From: DASREM01 sp035652095
GTDB lineage: Bacteria; Acidobacteriota; Terriglobia; Terriglobales; Acidobacteriaceae
Assembly (NCBI GenBank): GCA_035652095.1
Contig: DASREM010000028.1
Location: 1-64,000, forward strand
Reading direction: 5' to 3'
DNA length: 64,000 nt
Under the pieces are notes generated by a model, which was given only the letters and a program-made list of their open reading frames with translations, was not told the origin of the DNA and ran no database searches. Below, piece after piece: positions 34,729 to 43,438 of the stretch. The translations under genes and the position numbers were made by a program. How positions within the stretch are numbered: position 1 is the stretch's first letter; each line of letters starts with the position of its first letter.

Positions 34729-34787
34729 GCTCCACAAGAGGGTGATATCCTACTGATCACCTATTTCTCACGAGGCTGTAACCTTTC

Positions 34788-36467
34788 ATGCCAGATCCAG
34801 TCACTCCACAAAATCCTGAGACAACGGAAACCGGCGAGTCCTTTCAGGAACTTCTTTCCCAGTTCGAACAAAGCCATGCGAGCAAGCCGCAGGAGGGAAG
34901 CGGAAGCCGCGAGGGCACGGTGGTTGCGATCACCGCGGATTCGGTGCTGGTTGACATCGGATTCAAGAGCGAAGGCATCCTTCCGTTGTCGATCTTCGAG
35001 AATGCGCGCGAGAAGATCCAGGTCGGGGACAAGCTCCGGGTGTCGGTGAAAGGCCGGACGCCTGAAGGTTATTACGACCTGAGCCGCGGAAAGGTCGAGC
35101 GTCCGACCGACTGGGCGGCGCTGGAGAAGGCGTTCCATGAACGCACGACCATCCTGGGTACGGTGACCGGAGTGGTGAAGGGCGGGCTCAGCGTGGATGT
35201 GGGTGTTCGGGCCTTTATGCCGGCATCGCGCAGCGGGGCGAGTGATGCGGCCGAGATGGAGAAGCTGGTGGAGCAGGAGATTCGCTGCCGCATCATCAAG
35301 CTCGATGCCACCGAAGAAGATGTGGTGGTCGACCGGCGCGCGGTATTCGAAGAAGAGGAAAATGCGAATAAGGAGCGGCGCTACTCCGAGATGAAGGAGG
35401 GCGACGTGGTGCGCGGCGTGGTGCGCAGTCTGACCGACTATGGCGCGTTCGTAGATATTGGCGGCGTGGACGGATTGCTGCACGTGAGCGATCTGGCTTG
35501 GGCACGAGTCAGCAAGCCGGGTGATGTGCTGGAGGTCGGGCAGGAAGTGGAAGCCCGGGTTCTCAAGCTGGATGCGGAGAAGAAAAGGATTTCGCTGGGG
35601 ATGAAGCAGTTGCTGGCCGATCCGTGGGAATCGGTGGCGGATAAATATAAGGCAGGCGAGAAGGTGCGCGGCGTGGTCACGCGGGTGATGGACTTCGGCG
35701 CCTTCGTGGAGCTAGAGCCCGGTATCGAGGGCCTGGTGCATGTATCGGAGATGTCGTGGGCGCGCAAGGTGCGCATCGCCAGTGACATTGTGAAACCGGG
35801 CGAGAGTGTGGATGTCGTGGTGCTCGGAGTGAGCGCAGCGGAGCGGCGGCTGTCGCTGGGATTGAAGCAGGCGCTGGGGAATCCATGGAGCGACGCCGCG
35901 CAGAAGTTCCCGGTGGGCTCGACGGTGGAGGGTCCCGTCACCAACATCACCAAGTTTGGCGCGTTCGTGCAACTTACCGAGGGCATCGAGGGAATGATCC
36001 ATGTGAGCGAGATCAGCGCCGAGAAGCGGATCAACCACCCGCAAGACGTGTTGAAGGTTGGACAGGTTGTGCAGGCGATCGTGTTGTCGGTTGAGCCGGA
36101 GAAGCGAAACGTAAAACTGAGCATGAAGCAGCTGGTGCCAACCGGGCTCGACGAATACCTGGTTGAGCATAAAGAAGGAGATGTGGTGACCGGGCGCGTC
36201 GTGGAGGTCTCCGGCGAGACCGCCAACGTGGAGTTAGGAGAGGGGATTCGTGCGCAGTGCCGGATCGTTGCGGCGGCGAAAGAGGCGGGTGCGAGCATGG
36301 GGAAGGCCGATCTGTCCTCGTTGACCTCGATGCTGCAGGCGCGATGGAAGAGCGGTCCGAGCACGCAAGCGGCAAATGCGGACGCGGTTCAGATTGGGCA
36401 GGTGAGGAAGTTTCGCATTGCGAAACTGGATGTACCGGGAAAGACGATCGCACTAGAATTAGGTTGA
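34788..36467 (+). CDS. rpsA: 30S ribosomal protein S1
   Basis: 559 residues, the usual length for six-domain S1. S1/OB repeats start about 41, 120, 205, 290, 378 and 465. The central ones are clearest: GDVVRGVVRSLTDYGAFVDI, GEKVRGVVTRVMDFGAFVEL and GSTVEGPVTNITKFGAFVQL, each followed by GLLHVSDLAW, GLVHVSEMSW or GMIHVSEISAEKR. The first two are the divergent ribosome-binding repeats and the last is weaker, as normal. S1 binds mRNA leaders and starts translation on structured mRNAs. GAGG lies 13 bases before the ATG, typical of a self-regulated gene with a weak site. A small gene follows nine bases after the stop. Confidence 0.97.
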   Translation: MPDPVTPQNPETTETGESFQELLSQFEQSHASKPQEGSGSREGTVVAITADSVLVDIGFKSEGILPLSIFENAREKIQVGDKLRVSVKGRTPEGYYDLSRGKVERPTDWAALEKAFHERTTILGTVTGVVKGGLSVDVGVRAFMPASRSGASDAAEMEKLVEQEIRCRIIKLDATEEDVVVDRRAVFEEEENANKERRYSEMKEGDVVRGVVRSLTDYGAFVDIGGVDGLLHVSDLAWARVSKPGDVLEVGQEVEARVLKLDAEKKRISLGMKQLLADPWESVADKYKAGEKVRGVVTRVMDFGAFVELEPGIEGLVHVSEMSWARKVRIASDIVKPGESVDVVVLGVSAAERRLSLGLKQALGNPWSDAAQKFPVGSTVEGPVTNITKFGAFVQLTEGIEGMIHVSEISAEKRINHPQDVLKVGQVVQAIVLSVEPEKRNVKLSMKQLVPTGLDEYLVEHKEGDVVTGRVVEVSGETANVELGEGIRAQCRIVAAAKEAGASMGKADLSSLTSMLQARWKSGPSTQAANADAVQIGQVRKFRIAKLDVPGKTIALELG

Positions 36468-36476
36468 GGCATCCAT

Positions 36477-36653
36477 ATGGCTGACGAGCAGAAAAACACG
36501 GCTCATCCTGCGGCGGAAGAGGTTGCTGGGGCGCATCGGCTGTTAAAGAAGCTGGAAGAAAAGATTGGACAGCATCCGGAATTGGCGGAAGCGATTACCC
36601 GGTTGGAGTTGGCGCTGAACAATTTGACAGTGCAGACCGGAGGCATGTTGTAA
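36477..36653 (+). CDS. 58-residue protein of unknown function downstream of rpsA
   Basis: MADEQKNTAH... to ...GGML, 58 residues, with GAGG seven bases upstream and nine bases after the rpsA stop, so it should be co-transcribed with rpsA. The sequence is mostly helical: an N-terminal polar part, then HRLLKKLEEKIGQHPELAEA and ITRLELALNNLTVQTGG, an amphipathic helical pair. No family recognised. Gene-like codon usage and the ribosome site support it, but it could be dispensable. Confidence 0.65.
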   Translation: MADEQKNTAHPAAEEVAGAHRLLKKLEEKIGQHPELAEAITRLELALNNLTVQTGGML

Positions 36654-36829
36654 CAGCGTCGCTGCGCTGGCCAGCCTCTCCGGCTTCGCTCATCGCAGGC
36701 GGTTGCGGCATCATTCCTTAAGGTTCCTCCCCACCATTAGGGCTTAGTTGTCGTCATTGGTCACGCTTCTGGTATCCCTCCGGGTGCATCTACCGTCAGA
36801 TAGTTCCGTATAGATTTTGAGAATTGAGC
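36654..36829. other. Short gap before the DUF1624-type gene
   Basis: 176 bases; no RNA gene or perfect hairpin noticed. AT-rich near the start codon (about 36800-36829), consistent with a promoter, but no consensus elements are clear. Confidence 0.4.
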
Positions 36830-38074
36830 ATGTCCGCTACGTCTGATCGGTTACAAATGGAAGCCATGTCGCCGCCCCGAGATCCTTCCGGCGGAGCGAG
36901 CACCGCCAGGCTGCGCCTGCCTTCGATCGATGCGCTGCGCGGGTTGGTGATGATCATCATGGCGCTCGATCATACGCGGGAGTTCTTCAACGCAAGCGCT
37001 CAATTGTTTCAGCCGGAAGATCTGAGCCGGACTACGGTCGCCCTGTTCTTCACGCGATGGGTGACTCACATCTGCGCCCCGGTATTTTGCTTCACGGCCG
37101 GACTGGGAGCGTTCTTCTGGATGAATCACGGGCGGACGCCCGGCCAACTTTCCAGCTTTCTGTGGAAGCGCGGGATCTGGCTGGCCATTGTCGATCTTAC
37201 GATCATGCGCTTCGCGCTAACCTTCAGCTTGCTGCACGGGATCGTGATCTTGAACGTGCTGTGGATGCTGGGATTGTCCATGATCGTGATGGCCGGCTTG
37301 GTGCGACTGCCGGTTCGGGCGCTAGCAATTGGAAGCCTTCTGGTCATTGCTCTGCACAACCTAACCGACTCGGTGAACGCTACACAGTTCGGACCATTTG
37401 CCTGGGTTTGGAACATTCTGCATCAGCAAGGGGTCTTCAAGATTGGGGGAGCGCTGGTTCTGGTAGCGTATCCGCTGGTGCCGTGGTTTGCGGTGATGGC
37501 CTTGGGATACTGCTTCGGCGAGGTGATGAGACTACCTGCGGAGAGGCGGCAGCGTGTGTTGATGTGGATCGGGCTAGGCGCAGTGGTGGCGTTTGCCGTG
37601 CTGCGAGGGATCAACCGGTATGGAGATCCGCAGCCATGGTCCAGGAATTTTACCGGGATGACAGTACTGTCGTTCCTGCGATGCACAAAGTATCCAGCTT
37701 CCCTGGATTTTCTGCTGATGACCATGGGGCCGGCGTTGCTGCTGTTGGCCTGGTTCGATCGGCTGACGTTTTCGCGGGGCAATCCCCTGATCGTGTTTGG
37801 ACGGGTGCCGTTCTTCTATTTTGTGGTGCACTTCTACCTGATTCATCTTCTGACGTTTCCTCTGGCACTGGTGCACTATAGGCGGGCAGCATTTTTGCTT
37901 CAACCTTTGCCTTCGGTGGGCGGATCTGCGGACTTGTATCCGCCAAATTACGGGTACGGACTGTGGACGGTGTATGCGGTCTGGGCAGTCGTGGTGATCG
38001 TGATGTATCCGGTGTGCCGGTGGTTTGCAGAGCTGAAGCGGCGGCGATACGAGTGGTGGTTGACATACCTCTGA
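36830..38074 (+). CDS. DUF1624/heparan-alpha-glucosaminide acetyltransferase-like membrane protein
   Basis: 414 residues from ATG 36830; a TTG two codons earlier is less likely. The conserved opening LPSIDALRGLVMIIMALDHTREFF (about 30-53) is the signature of this acyltransferase fold, with the Arg-Gly and Asp-His pairs thought to take part in transmembrane acetyl transfer. About ten to eleven hydrophobic segments follow, with FVVHFYLIHLLTFPLALVH near the C-terminus. HGSNAT-type enzymes move acetyl from cytoplasmic acetyl-CoA to an outside sugar amine or hydroxyl. No operon partner is close. Substrate unknown; a role in modifying surface glycans is an inference. Confidence 0.85.
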   Translation: MSATSDRLQMEAMSPPRDPSGGASTARLRLPSIDALRGLVMIIMALDHTREFFNASAQLFQPEDLSRTTVALFFTRWVTHICAPVFCFTAGLGAFFWMNHGRTPGQLSSFLWKRGIWLAIVDLTIMRFALTFSLLHGIVILNVLWMLGLSMIVMAGLVRLPVRALAIGSLLVIALHNLTDSVNATQFGPFAWVWNILHQQGVFKIGGALVLVAYPLVPWFAVMALGYCFGEVMRLPAERRQRVLMWIGLGAVVAFAVLRGINRYGDPQPWSRNFTGMTVLSFLRCTKYPASLDFLLMTMGPALLLLAWFDRLTFSRGNPLIVFGRVPFFYFVVHFYLIHLLTFPLALVHYRRAAFLLQPLPSVGGSADLYPPNYGYGLWTVYAVWAVVVIVMYPVCRWFAELKRRRYEWWLTYL

Positions 38075-38107
38075 GACCAAGCTGCGCGCCTGCGCCCTTC
38101 AGAGACG

Positions 38108-38124
38108 CAATATAGTGCATATTG
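38108..38124. promoter_or_regulatory. Candidate operator upstream of the box operon
   Basis: Inverted repeat CAATAT-agtgc-ATATTG with a TGCA inside, about 63 bases before the -10. A second TGCA overlaps the -10 at 38192-38195. BzdR/BoxR-type regulators are known to bind TGCA-containing sites, so one or both could be BoxR contacts. Inferred only. Confidence 0.35.
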
Positions 38125-38164
38125 TCACCCCCGGGATTTCCACGGTGGGCGTTCTCCCCTCGAA

Positions 38165-38192
38165 TTATCCAGCTCACAAACTGCGGTATAAT
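38165..38192 (+). promoter_or_regulatory. Candidate sigma-70 promoter for the box operon
   Basis: Perfect -10 TATAAT at 38187-38192, with a poor -35 (TTATCC, 38165-38170) at 16 bases. A weak -35 next to a strong -10 would suit a regulated promoter. Start codons of boxC lie 26-32 bases downstream. Confidence 0.45.
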
Positions 38193-38217
38193 GCATTCAA
38201 CAATTGTGGGTGAGGAG

Positions 38218-39900
38218 ATGCCTGTGGAGTCGACTGTAACGGTTCAACCGGCCGCCGAGATGGTGGATTACCAGACCGATCCTTCGCGGTACCAGCACTG
38301 GAAGCTGAAGTTTGATGGCGAAGTCGCCACCCTGGTCATGGACACCAAGGAAGACGGCGGGATTCGTCCGGGCTACAAGCTGAAGCTGAATTCTTACGAT
38401 CTCGGGGTAGATATCGAGTTGCACGATGCTCTGCAGCGGATTCGCTTTGAGCATCCGGAAGTGCGGGCCGTGGTCATCACCAGCGCAAAGAGCCGGGTGT
38501 TCTGTTCGGGCGCAAATATCTACATGCTGGGGTCGAGCAGCCACGCCTGGAAGGTGAACTTCTGCAAGTTCACCAATGAGACTCGCAACGGGATCGAGGA
38601 CGCAAGCGAGAATTCGGGATTGAAATTCCTGGCCGCGTGCAACGGGACGACGGCGGGAGGCGGGTATGAGCTGGCGTTGGCCTGCGATGAAATTTCTCTG
38701 ATTGATGACCGCTCGTCCGCGGTGAGTCTGCCGGAACTGCCGCTGCTCGGAGTGTTGCCGGGAACCGGAGGTCTGACGCGGGTCACCGACAAGCGGAGAG
38801 TGCGACGCGACCTGGCGGACATGTTCTGCACCGTTTCGGACGGGGTGCAGGGTCAGCGTGCGAAGGATTGGAAGCTGGTGGATGAGATCGTGAAACCGGC
38901 GCAATGGGAAGAAACGATTCAGAAGAGGGCTCATGAGTTGGCGGCGCAGAGCGATCGTCCGAAGGGAGAGAAGGGAATTGCGCTCACCCCGTTGAAGCGC
39001 ACCGTGGATGAGCGCGGGCTGCACTACGAGTACGTGGATGTGGCGTTCGACCGAGCGGCGCGGACGGCGACGTTTTTGGTGAAGGCGCCGGAGTCGGTTC
39101 AGAAACTGTCTCTCGATCAGATCGTCGCTGCCGGAGCCAACTGGTGGCCGCTGCAAGTGGCGCGGGAGTTGGACGATGCAATTCTGAGCGCACGAACCAA
39201 CGAACTGGAGCTTGGGCTGTGGATTTTGAAGACGAGCGGCAATGCCGATGCGGTCATGGAGTTGGACCGGCAGCTACGGGAGTACAAGAGCAACTGGTTC
39301 GTGCGGGAAGTGACGAACATGCTGCGGCGAACGTTGTCGCGGATGGATGTTTCGTCGCGCTCGATGTACGCGGTGATCGAAGAGGGAGCGTGTTTCGCGG
39401 GGACACTGTTCGAGCTGGCACTGGCCGCGGACCGCGCTTACATGCTGAGCGTCGGAGACAATCCCGAGGCGACTTTCATTCAACTTTCTGAAAACAATTT
39501 TGGCCCGTATGCGATGGCGAATGGACTGCCGCGGATGGTGGCGCGATTCTACGGCGACAAAGCGCAGATCGAAGCAGCCAAGGCCTTGATCGGCAAAAAG
39601 CTCACAGGTGAGCAGGCGATGGAGGCTGGCCTGGTTACGGCGACGCCGGACGATCTGGATTGGGCGGACGAGTTGCGGCTGGCAATCGAGTCGCGGGCCA
39701 CGTTGTCGCCGGATGCACTGACCGGACTGGAGGCAAACCTGCGGTTTGGAGTGTCAGAGACGTTGCGCACCAGGATTTTTGGCAGATTGTCGGCTTGGCA
39801 GAATTGGATTTTTATCCGTCCCAACGCGGTAGGAACGACCGGGGCGTTGAAGGTGTACGGGAGCGGCACGAAGGCGAAATTTAATTGGGAGCGCGTTTAG
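38218..39900 (+). CDS. boxC: 2,3-epoxybenzoyl-CoA dihydrolase (benzoyl-CoA-dihydrodiol lyase) BoxC
   Basis: 560 residues from ATG 38218; GTG 38224 has a better-spaced GAGGAG and is an alternative, and the long open frame upstream overlaps the promoter. It is a double crotonase-fold enzyme: LVMDTKEDGGIRPGYKLKLN, the CoA-binding FCSGANIYMLG, CNGTTAGGGYELALACDEIS and the second half EEGACFAGTLFELALAADRA. BoxC opens the ring of 2,3-epoxybenzoyl-CoA by adding two waters, releasing formate and 3,4-dehydroadipyl-CoA semialdehyde. It directly precedes boxB (15-base gap). Length and segment order match known BoxC proteins, so the assignment is firm. Confidence 0.95.
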   Translation: MPVESTVTVQPAAEMVDYQTDPSRYQHWKLKFDGEVATLVMDTKEDGGIRPGYKLKLNSYDLGVDIELHDALQRIRFEHPEVRAVVITSAKSRVFCSGANIYMLGSSSHAWKVNFCKFTNETRNGIEDASENSGLKFLAACNGTTAGGGYELALACDEISLIDDRSSAVSLPELPLLGVLPGTGGLTRVTDKRRVRRDLADMFCTVSDGVQGQRAKDWKLVDEIVKPAQWEETIQKRAHELAAQSDRPKGEKGIALTPLKRTVDERGLHYEYVDVAFDRAARTATFLVKAPESVQKLSLDQIVAAGANWWPLQVARELDDAILSARTNELELGLWILKTSGNADAVMELDRQLREYKSNWFVREVTNMLRRTLSRMDVSSRSMYAVIEEGACFAGTLFELALAADRAYMLSVGDNPEATFIQLSENNFGPYAMANGLPRMVARFYGDKAQIEAAKALIGKKLTGEQAMEAGLVTATPDDLDWADELRLAIESRATLSPDALTGLEANLRFGVSETLRTRIFGRLSAWQNWIFIRPNAVGTTGALKVYGSGTKAKFNWERV

Positions 39901-39915
39901 CGCACGGAGTCATAG

Positions 39916-41337
39916 ATGATCGATTACAGCGAAAAAATACCGAACAACGTAGATCTGGCGAGCGACAAGACCTTGCAACGGGCGCTGGAGAAGTGGCAGC
40001 CGGCATTCCAGGGCTGGTGGTCGGACATGGGGCCAGCGGGCAGTCAGGACCTGCAAGTCTATTTGCGGACGGCGATCAGCGTAGACCGCGATGGCTGGGC
40101 GAATTTCGGTTACGTGAAGATGCCGGACTATCGCTGGGGGATCTTTTTGGTGCCTCGCGATGAAAACCGGAAGATCGCATTCGGCGACCACATGGGCGAG
40201 CCGGTGTGGCAGGAGGTGCCGGGCGAATACCGTTCGACGCTGCGGCGGATCATTGTGACGCAGGGAGACACGGAGCCGGCGTCGGTGGAGCAGCAGAGAC
40301 TGTTGGGAATGACGGCGCCGTCGTTGTACGACATGCGCAACCTGTTCCAGGTGAACGTGGAGGAAGGGCGGCACCTGTGGGCGATGGTGTACCTGCTGCA
40401 GCGGTATTTTGGCCGCGACGGGCGCGAGGAGGCGGAGCGGCTGCTGGAACGTCGGTCGGGGCATGCGGACAATCCGCGCATCCTGGGCGCATTCAATGAA
40501 GAGACGCGGCACTGGCTGGCGTTCTTTATGTTTACATTCTTTACCGACCGCGACGGGAAGTTTCAGCTGGCGTCGCTGGCGGAGTCGGGGTTCGATCCGT
40601 TATCGCGGACATGCCGATTCATGCTGACCGAGGAGGCCCATCACATGTTTGTGGGCGAGTCGGGTGTAGCGCGCACGATCCAGCGCACCTGCGAGGTGAT
40701 GAAGGAGCATGGGCTGACGGAGCCGGCGGAAGGCCGGCAGTTCGGAGTCGTTCCGCTCAGCCTGCTGCAGAAGTTCGTGAACTTTCATTACAGCGTGACG
40801 CTCGACCTGTACGGGTCGGATGTATCGTCGAATGCAGCGACCTATTACACGACTGGACTGAAGGGACGCTACGAAGAGACCAAGCAGAATGACGATCACA
40901 AGCTGATTGCGGCGGAGTATCCGGTGCTGGAGGTGGAGAACGGAAGCCTGGTGGAAAAGAAGGTCCCGGCGCTGAACGCGCTGAATGCGAAGTTGCGCGA
41001 TGACTATATCGAAGAGATCCAGGCGGGAGTGAACCGCTGGAACCGGATTCCCGAGCAGAACGGGATCCCGTTCCGGCTGGTGCTGCCGCATGTCGGATTC
41101 CATCGCAAGATCGGGACCATGGCGGGGCAGTTCGTCAGCCCGGATGGCAAGGTGATGACGGAGTCGGAGTGGAACGCGCATCGCGATGAGTGGCTGCCTT
41201 CGGCCGATGATCATAAGTATGTGGAGTCGCTGATGGGGCAGGTGCTGGAGCCTGGGAAATTTGCAAACTGGATTGCGCCTCCGGCGAAGGGAATCAACGG
41301 CCAGCCGATCGATTTCGAATACGTGCGATTTAATTGA
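39916..41337 (+). CDS. boxB: Benzoyl-CoA 2,3-epoxidase oxygenase component BoxB
   Basis: 473 residues, ATG start. A di-iron oxygenase: candidate iron ligands lie in MRNLFQVNVEEGRHLWAM, LGAFNEETRHWLAFFMF and RFMLTEEAHHMFVGESG, giving the E...ExxH pattern twice. Length and order match BoxB. It uses O2 to convert benzoyl-CoA into the 2,3-epoxide and needs the reductase BoxA, which is not in this window. The next ORF starts nine bases after the stop. The epoxide is passed to BoxC, encoded just upstream. Confidence 0.95.
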   Translation: MIDYSEKIPNNVDLASDKTLQRALEKWQPAFQGWWSDMGPAGSQDLQVYLRTAISVDRDGWANFGYVKMPDYRWGIFLVPRDENRKIAFGDHMGEPVWQEVPGEYRSTLRRIIVTQGDTEPASVEQQRLLGMTAPSLYDMRNLFQVNVEEGRHLWAMVYLLQRYFGRDGREEAERLLERRSGHADNPRILGAFNEETRHWLAFFMFTFFTDRDGKFQLASLAESGFDPLSRTCRFMLTEEAHHMFVGESGVARTIQRTCEVMKEHGLTEPAEGRQFGVVPLSLLQKFVNFHYSVTLDLYGSDVSSNAATYYTTGLKGRYEETKQNDDHKLIAAEYPVLEVENGSLVEKKVPALNALNAKLRDDYIEEIQAGVNRWNRIPEQNGIPFRLVLPHVGFHRKIGTMAGQFVSPDGKVMTESEWNAHRDEWLPSADDHKYVESLMGQVLEPGKFANWIAPPAKGINGQPIDFEYVRFN

Positions 41338-41345
41338 GGTTTTCG

Positions 41346-41798
41346 GTGACGACGAAAACGCGGGATGGAATAGCGATCAAGCGGTTGCTTGAGGTGTGCG
41401 GCATTGCTGCGGATGCGGGCCGAGGTGAGGCATTCGGGAAGTTTGTCACGCGCTTGCGCGGGATTCCGGAGAGCTCACGAAAATTGCTGGCGCATGTCGC
41501 CGACCTGGCTTATCGCGAGCACCACGACGGCCGCAAGCCGGGAGCGGCGTATCTTCCGGAACTGCATGAAACGTGCGGCCTCGGGGTGGATGAAATGTAC
41601 GAACTGCTGAAGCAGCTGGAGCAGGGAGAGTTCATTCGAGTCGAGGGCGAGTACCCATTCCAGGATGTGGTTTTGAAAAGTGTGCCATTGCCGGAGTCGG
41701 AGTGGGCGCTGATGCAGGACCTGTGGCGATTTTGTAAGGCGGAGCAGATCTCGTTGCGGGAGCTGGTAGCGGACCTGAATTTCGATCGCCTGGCGTAA
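41346..41798 (+). CDS. Unknown winged-helix-like protein between boxB and boxR
   Basis: 150 residues from GTG 41346 (TTGAGG six bases upstream); a TTG at 41334, overlapping the boxB stop, is possible. All-alpha start (IAIKRLLEVCGIAADAGRG), then AYLPELHETCGLGVDEMYEL, LKQLEQGEFIRVEGEYPFQD and VVLKSVPLPE, which look like a winged helix with a beta hairpin. The C-terminal part is helical. I do not recognise the family. It sits in a tight operon between boxB (nine bases) and boxR (seven bases), so a role in regulation or sensing of the aromatic pathway is likely but not shown. It has no catalytic motif. Confidence 0.8.
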   Translation: MTTKTRDGIAIKRLLEVCGIAADAGRGEAFGKFVTRLRGIPESSRKLLAHVADLAYREHHDGRKPGAAYLPELHETCGLGVDEMYELLKQLEQGEFIRVEGEYPFQDVVLKSVPLPESEWALMQDLWRFCKAEQISLRELVADLNFDRLA

Positions 41799-41804
41799 GT
41801 CCGT

Positions 41805-42722
41805 ATGTCTCACGCGAAGCCATTGAACGAGCGCAAGCGGGACGCGGGATGGTTGCGTCCGTCGCTGCGAGATGGGTCGAACTACCTGGCGACGCTAGGG
41901 GAGCGCATCCGGGGATTGCGCGCGCAGCGTGGAATGACGCGCAAGATGCTGGCGATGCAATCCGGGGTTTCAGAACGATTTCTGGCGGAAGTCGAGGGTG
42001 GAACCGGCAATCCGTCGGTCCTGACGTTGCGGCAACTGGCGAGTGCGCTGGATGTGAGGATGGAATCGCTGGCGGTGGAGGGAGCCGAGCCGAGCGTCGA
42101 ATTCGGGCACACGGCGGAATTGCTGCGGACCCTGAGCGAGGCGGAGCTTCGGGAAGCGCAGCAGTGGCTGGAAGAGAAATTTGGCCAGGAGGAGCAAGTC
42201 GAGCGCAAGAAACGGGTTGCGCTGGTGGGATTGCGGGGAGCGGGGAAGTCCACAATCGGAGGGATGCTGGCAAAGCAACTGGATTGCCCGTTTGTCGAGC
42301 TTGACCGCGTGATCGAGAAGAGCAGCGGCACTCCGATGAGCTCGATTTTCGATCTTTACGGACAGAGCGGGTTTCGGCGGCTGGAGCGACGTTGCCTGGA
42401 GGAAGTGCTGACTCAACACCGGCAATTTGTGCTGGCGACTGGAGGGAGCCTGGTGTCGGAGGCGGCGACGTATCAGCGGTTGCTGAGGTCATGCTACACG
42501 GTGTGGCTGCAGGCGGATCCGGAAGATCATATGAAGCGAGTGCTGGCGCAAGGAGACACGCGGCCGATGGCGAATAATCCGGAAGCGATGTCGGATTTGA
42601 AGAGAATCCTGCTGGAACGAGAGCCGCTCTACGGAAAAGCAGACCTGGTGGTGAATACAAGTGAGAAGGGGCCAGGGGCAGCGGTGAGCGGAATCGTGCG
42701 AGAGTTGAGGGCTCGCGCGTGA
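41805..42722 (+). CDS. boxR: Benzoyl-CoA-responsive regulator BoxR (HTH plus shikimate kinase-like domain)
   Basis: 305 residues. An N-terminal XRE helix-turn-helix (about 29-90; LGERIRGLRAQRGMTRKMLA, SGVSERFLAEVEGG) is joined by a linker to a shikimate kinase-like domain (about 133-305) with Walker A GLRGAGKST, CPFVELDRVIEKSSGTPMSS and FVLATGGSLVSE. In BzdR/BoxR proteins this kinase-like domain binds benzoyl-CoA and releases the repressor from TGCA-containing operators. It is the last gene of the box operon here, consistent with autoregulation. Kinase activity is not expected. Confidence 0.94.
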   Translation: MSHAKPLNERKRDAGWLRPSLRDGSNYLATLGERIRGLRAQRGMTRKMLAMQSGVSERFLAEVEGGTGNPSVLTLRQLASALDVRMESLAVEGAEPSVEFGHTAELLRTLSEAELREAQQWLEEKFGQEEQVERKKRVALVGLRGAGKSTIGGMLAKQLDCPFVELDRVIEKSSGTPMSSIFDLYGQSGFRRLERRCLEEVLTQHRQFVLATGGSLVSEAATYQRLLRSCYTVWLQADPEDHMKRVLAQGDTRPMANNPEAMSDLKRILLEREPLYGKADLVVNTSEKGPGAAVSGIVRELRARA

Positions 42723-42747
42723 GCCTGGGTGTGGGTCGGCACACAGT

Positions 42748-42784
42748 CCAAAAAAAGAAGAAGGGTGCATCGTGGATGCACCCT
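42748..42784 (-). terminator. Intrinsic terminator of the 42.8-kb secreted-protein gene
   Basis: Perfect 10-bp stem AGGGTGCATC / GATGCACCCT with a three-base loop (42762-42784), followed on the minus strand by TTCTTCTTTTTTT. A textbook factor-independent terminator, 41 bases after the stop of the minus-strand gene. It may also stop the convergent box operon. Confidence 0.9.
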
Positions 42785-42824
42785 ACCCTCTCTGGCGGTC
42801 CCCTTCCGCCTGAAGCAACGCCAG

Positions 42825-43244
42825 CTATTGAAGCTGAGCGAGAACTTCCAGGTTCTGCGAAGCGTCGCTTTTGGCAAGCTCACGCTCGCGCTTGCTGACC
42901 GGAACCTGATATCCGAGGTCATTGCCGGCCACCCAGATCTGCGACAGGAAGTACTCGCTGCCGTAAACGTGGAAGACGAGCTTAGTCGCATCCGCCGGCG
43001 CAATCTTCTGGGCGCCATTGGAATTGACAATCATCCTTGCGGCCGGTTCAGAACCTTTGAGGGCGAGAGTTCTGCCGTCGGAGGTCATGGACTTGATCGA
43101 GTACTCGCCGGCAGGCAGACTCTTGCCTGCAACGTTGAAAGCGAACGGGACGTTGCTGCTGATGCTGATAGTTTGCGCAAATGCCGATCCGGCCACCAAG
43201 AGCAGGCTCAGCACGAGAATCGAACGAAGCAATTCCTTTTTCAT
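42825..43244 (-). CDS. Small secreted protein of unknown function
   Basis: 139 residues from ATG 43244 (GAGGAG six bases upstream). Signal peptide MKKELLRSILVLSLLLVAGS..AFAQ, then a short beta-rich domain: ISSNVPFAFNVAGKSLPAGE, YSIKSMTSDGRTLALKG, ATKLVFHVYGSEYFLSQIWV. The pattern 'VPF.F.V.GK.LPAGEY.I' recurs in many small exported proteins of Acidobacteria. C-terminus KRERELAKSDASQNLE is helical. No known activity. It has its own terminator and is a single-gene unit. Confidence 0.85.
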   Translation of the reverse strand: MKKELLRSILVLSLLLVAGSAFAQTISISSNVPFAFNVAGKSLPAGEYSIKSMTSDGRTLALKGSEPAARMIVNSNGAQKIAPADATKLVFHVYGSEYFLSQIWVAGNDLGYQVPVSKRERELAKSDASQNLEVLAQLQ

Positions 43245-43438
43245 ATTGGCTCCTCGTGTGTCGAGTCCAGGAAAGCACCGATCGGTACTCGCCACCCCAC
43301 ACACCTGATTCAGATTTAAAACCTTGTCTGGGATCGGATATTGCACGCAGCGCGCCAGACTGCACTGGGGTTGGCCGGGAACGCAAGTGATTGATTTTTC
43401 AAGGCGCCATCGCAGCCGGTTTGCGGCGAGAAGGTTTT

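Noticed and set aside
38122..38217. N-terminal extension of boxC from the first in-frame start
   Set aside because: It covers the TATAAT promoter and does not resemble BoxC; the start near 38218/38224 has the ribosome site.
40128..41214. Minus-strand frames over boxB
   Set aside because: Antisense shadows of BoxB, with no independent support.
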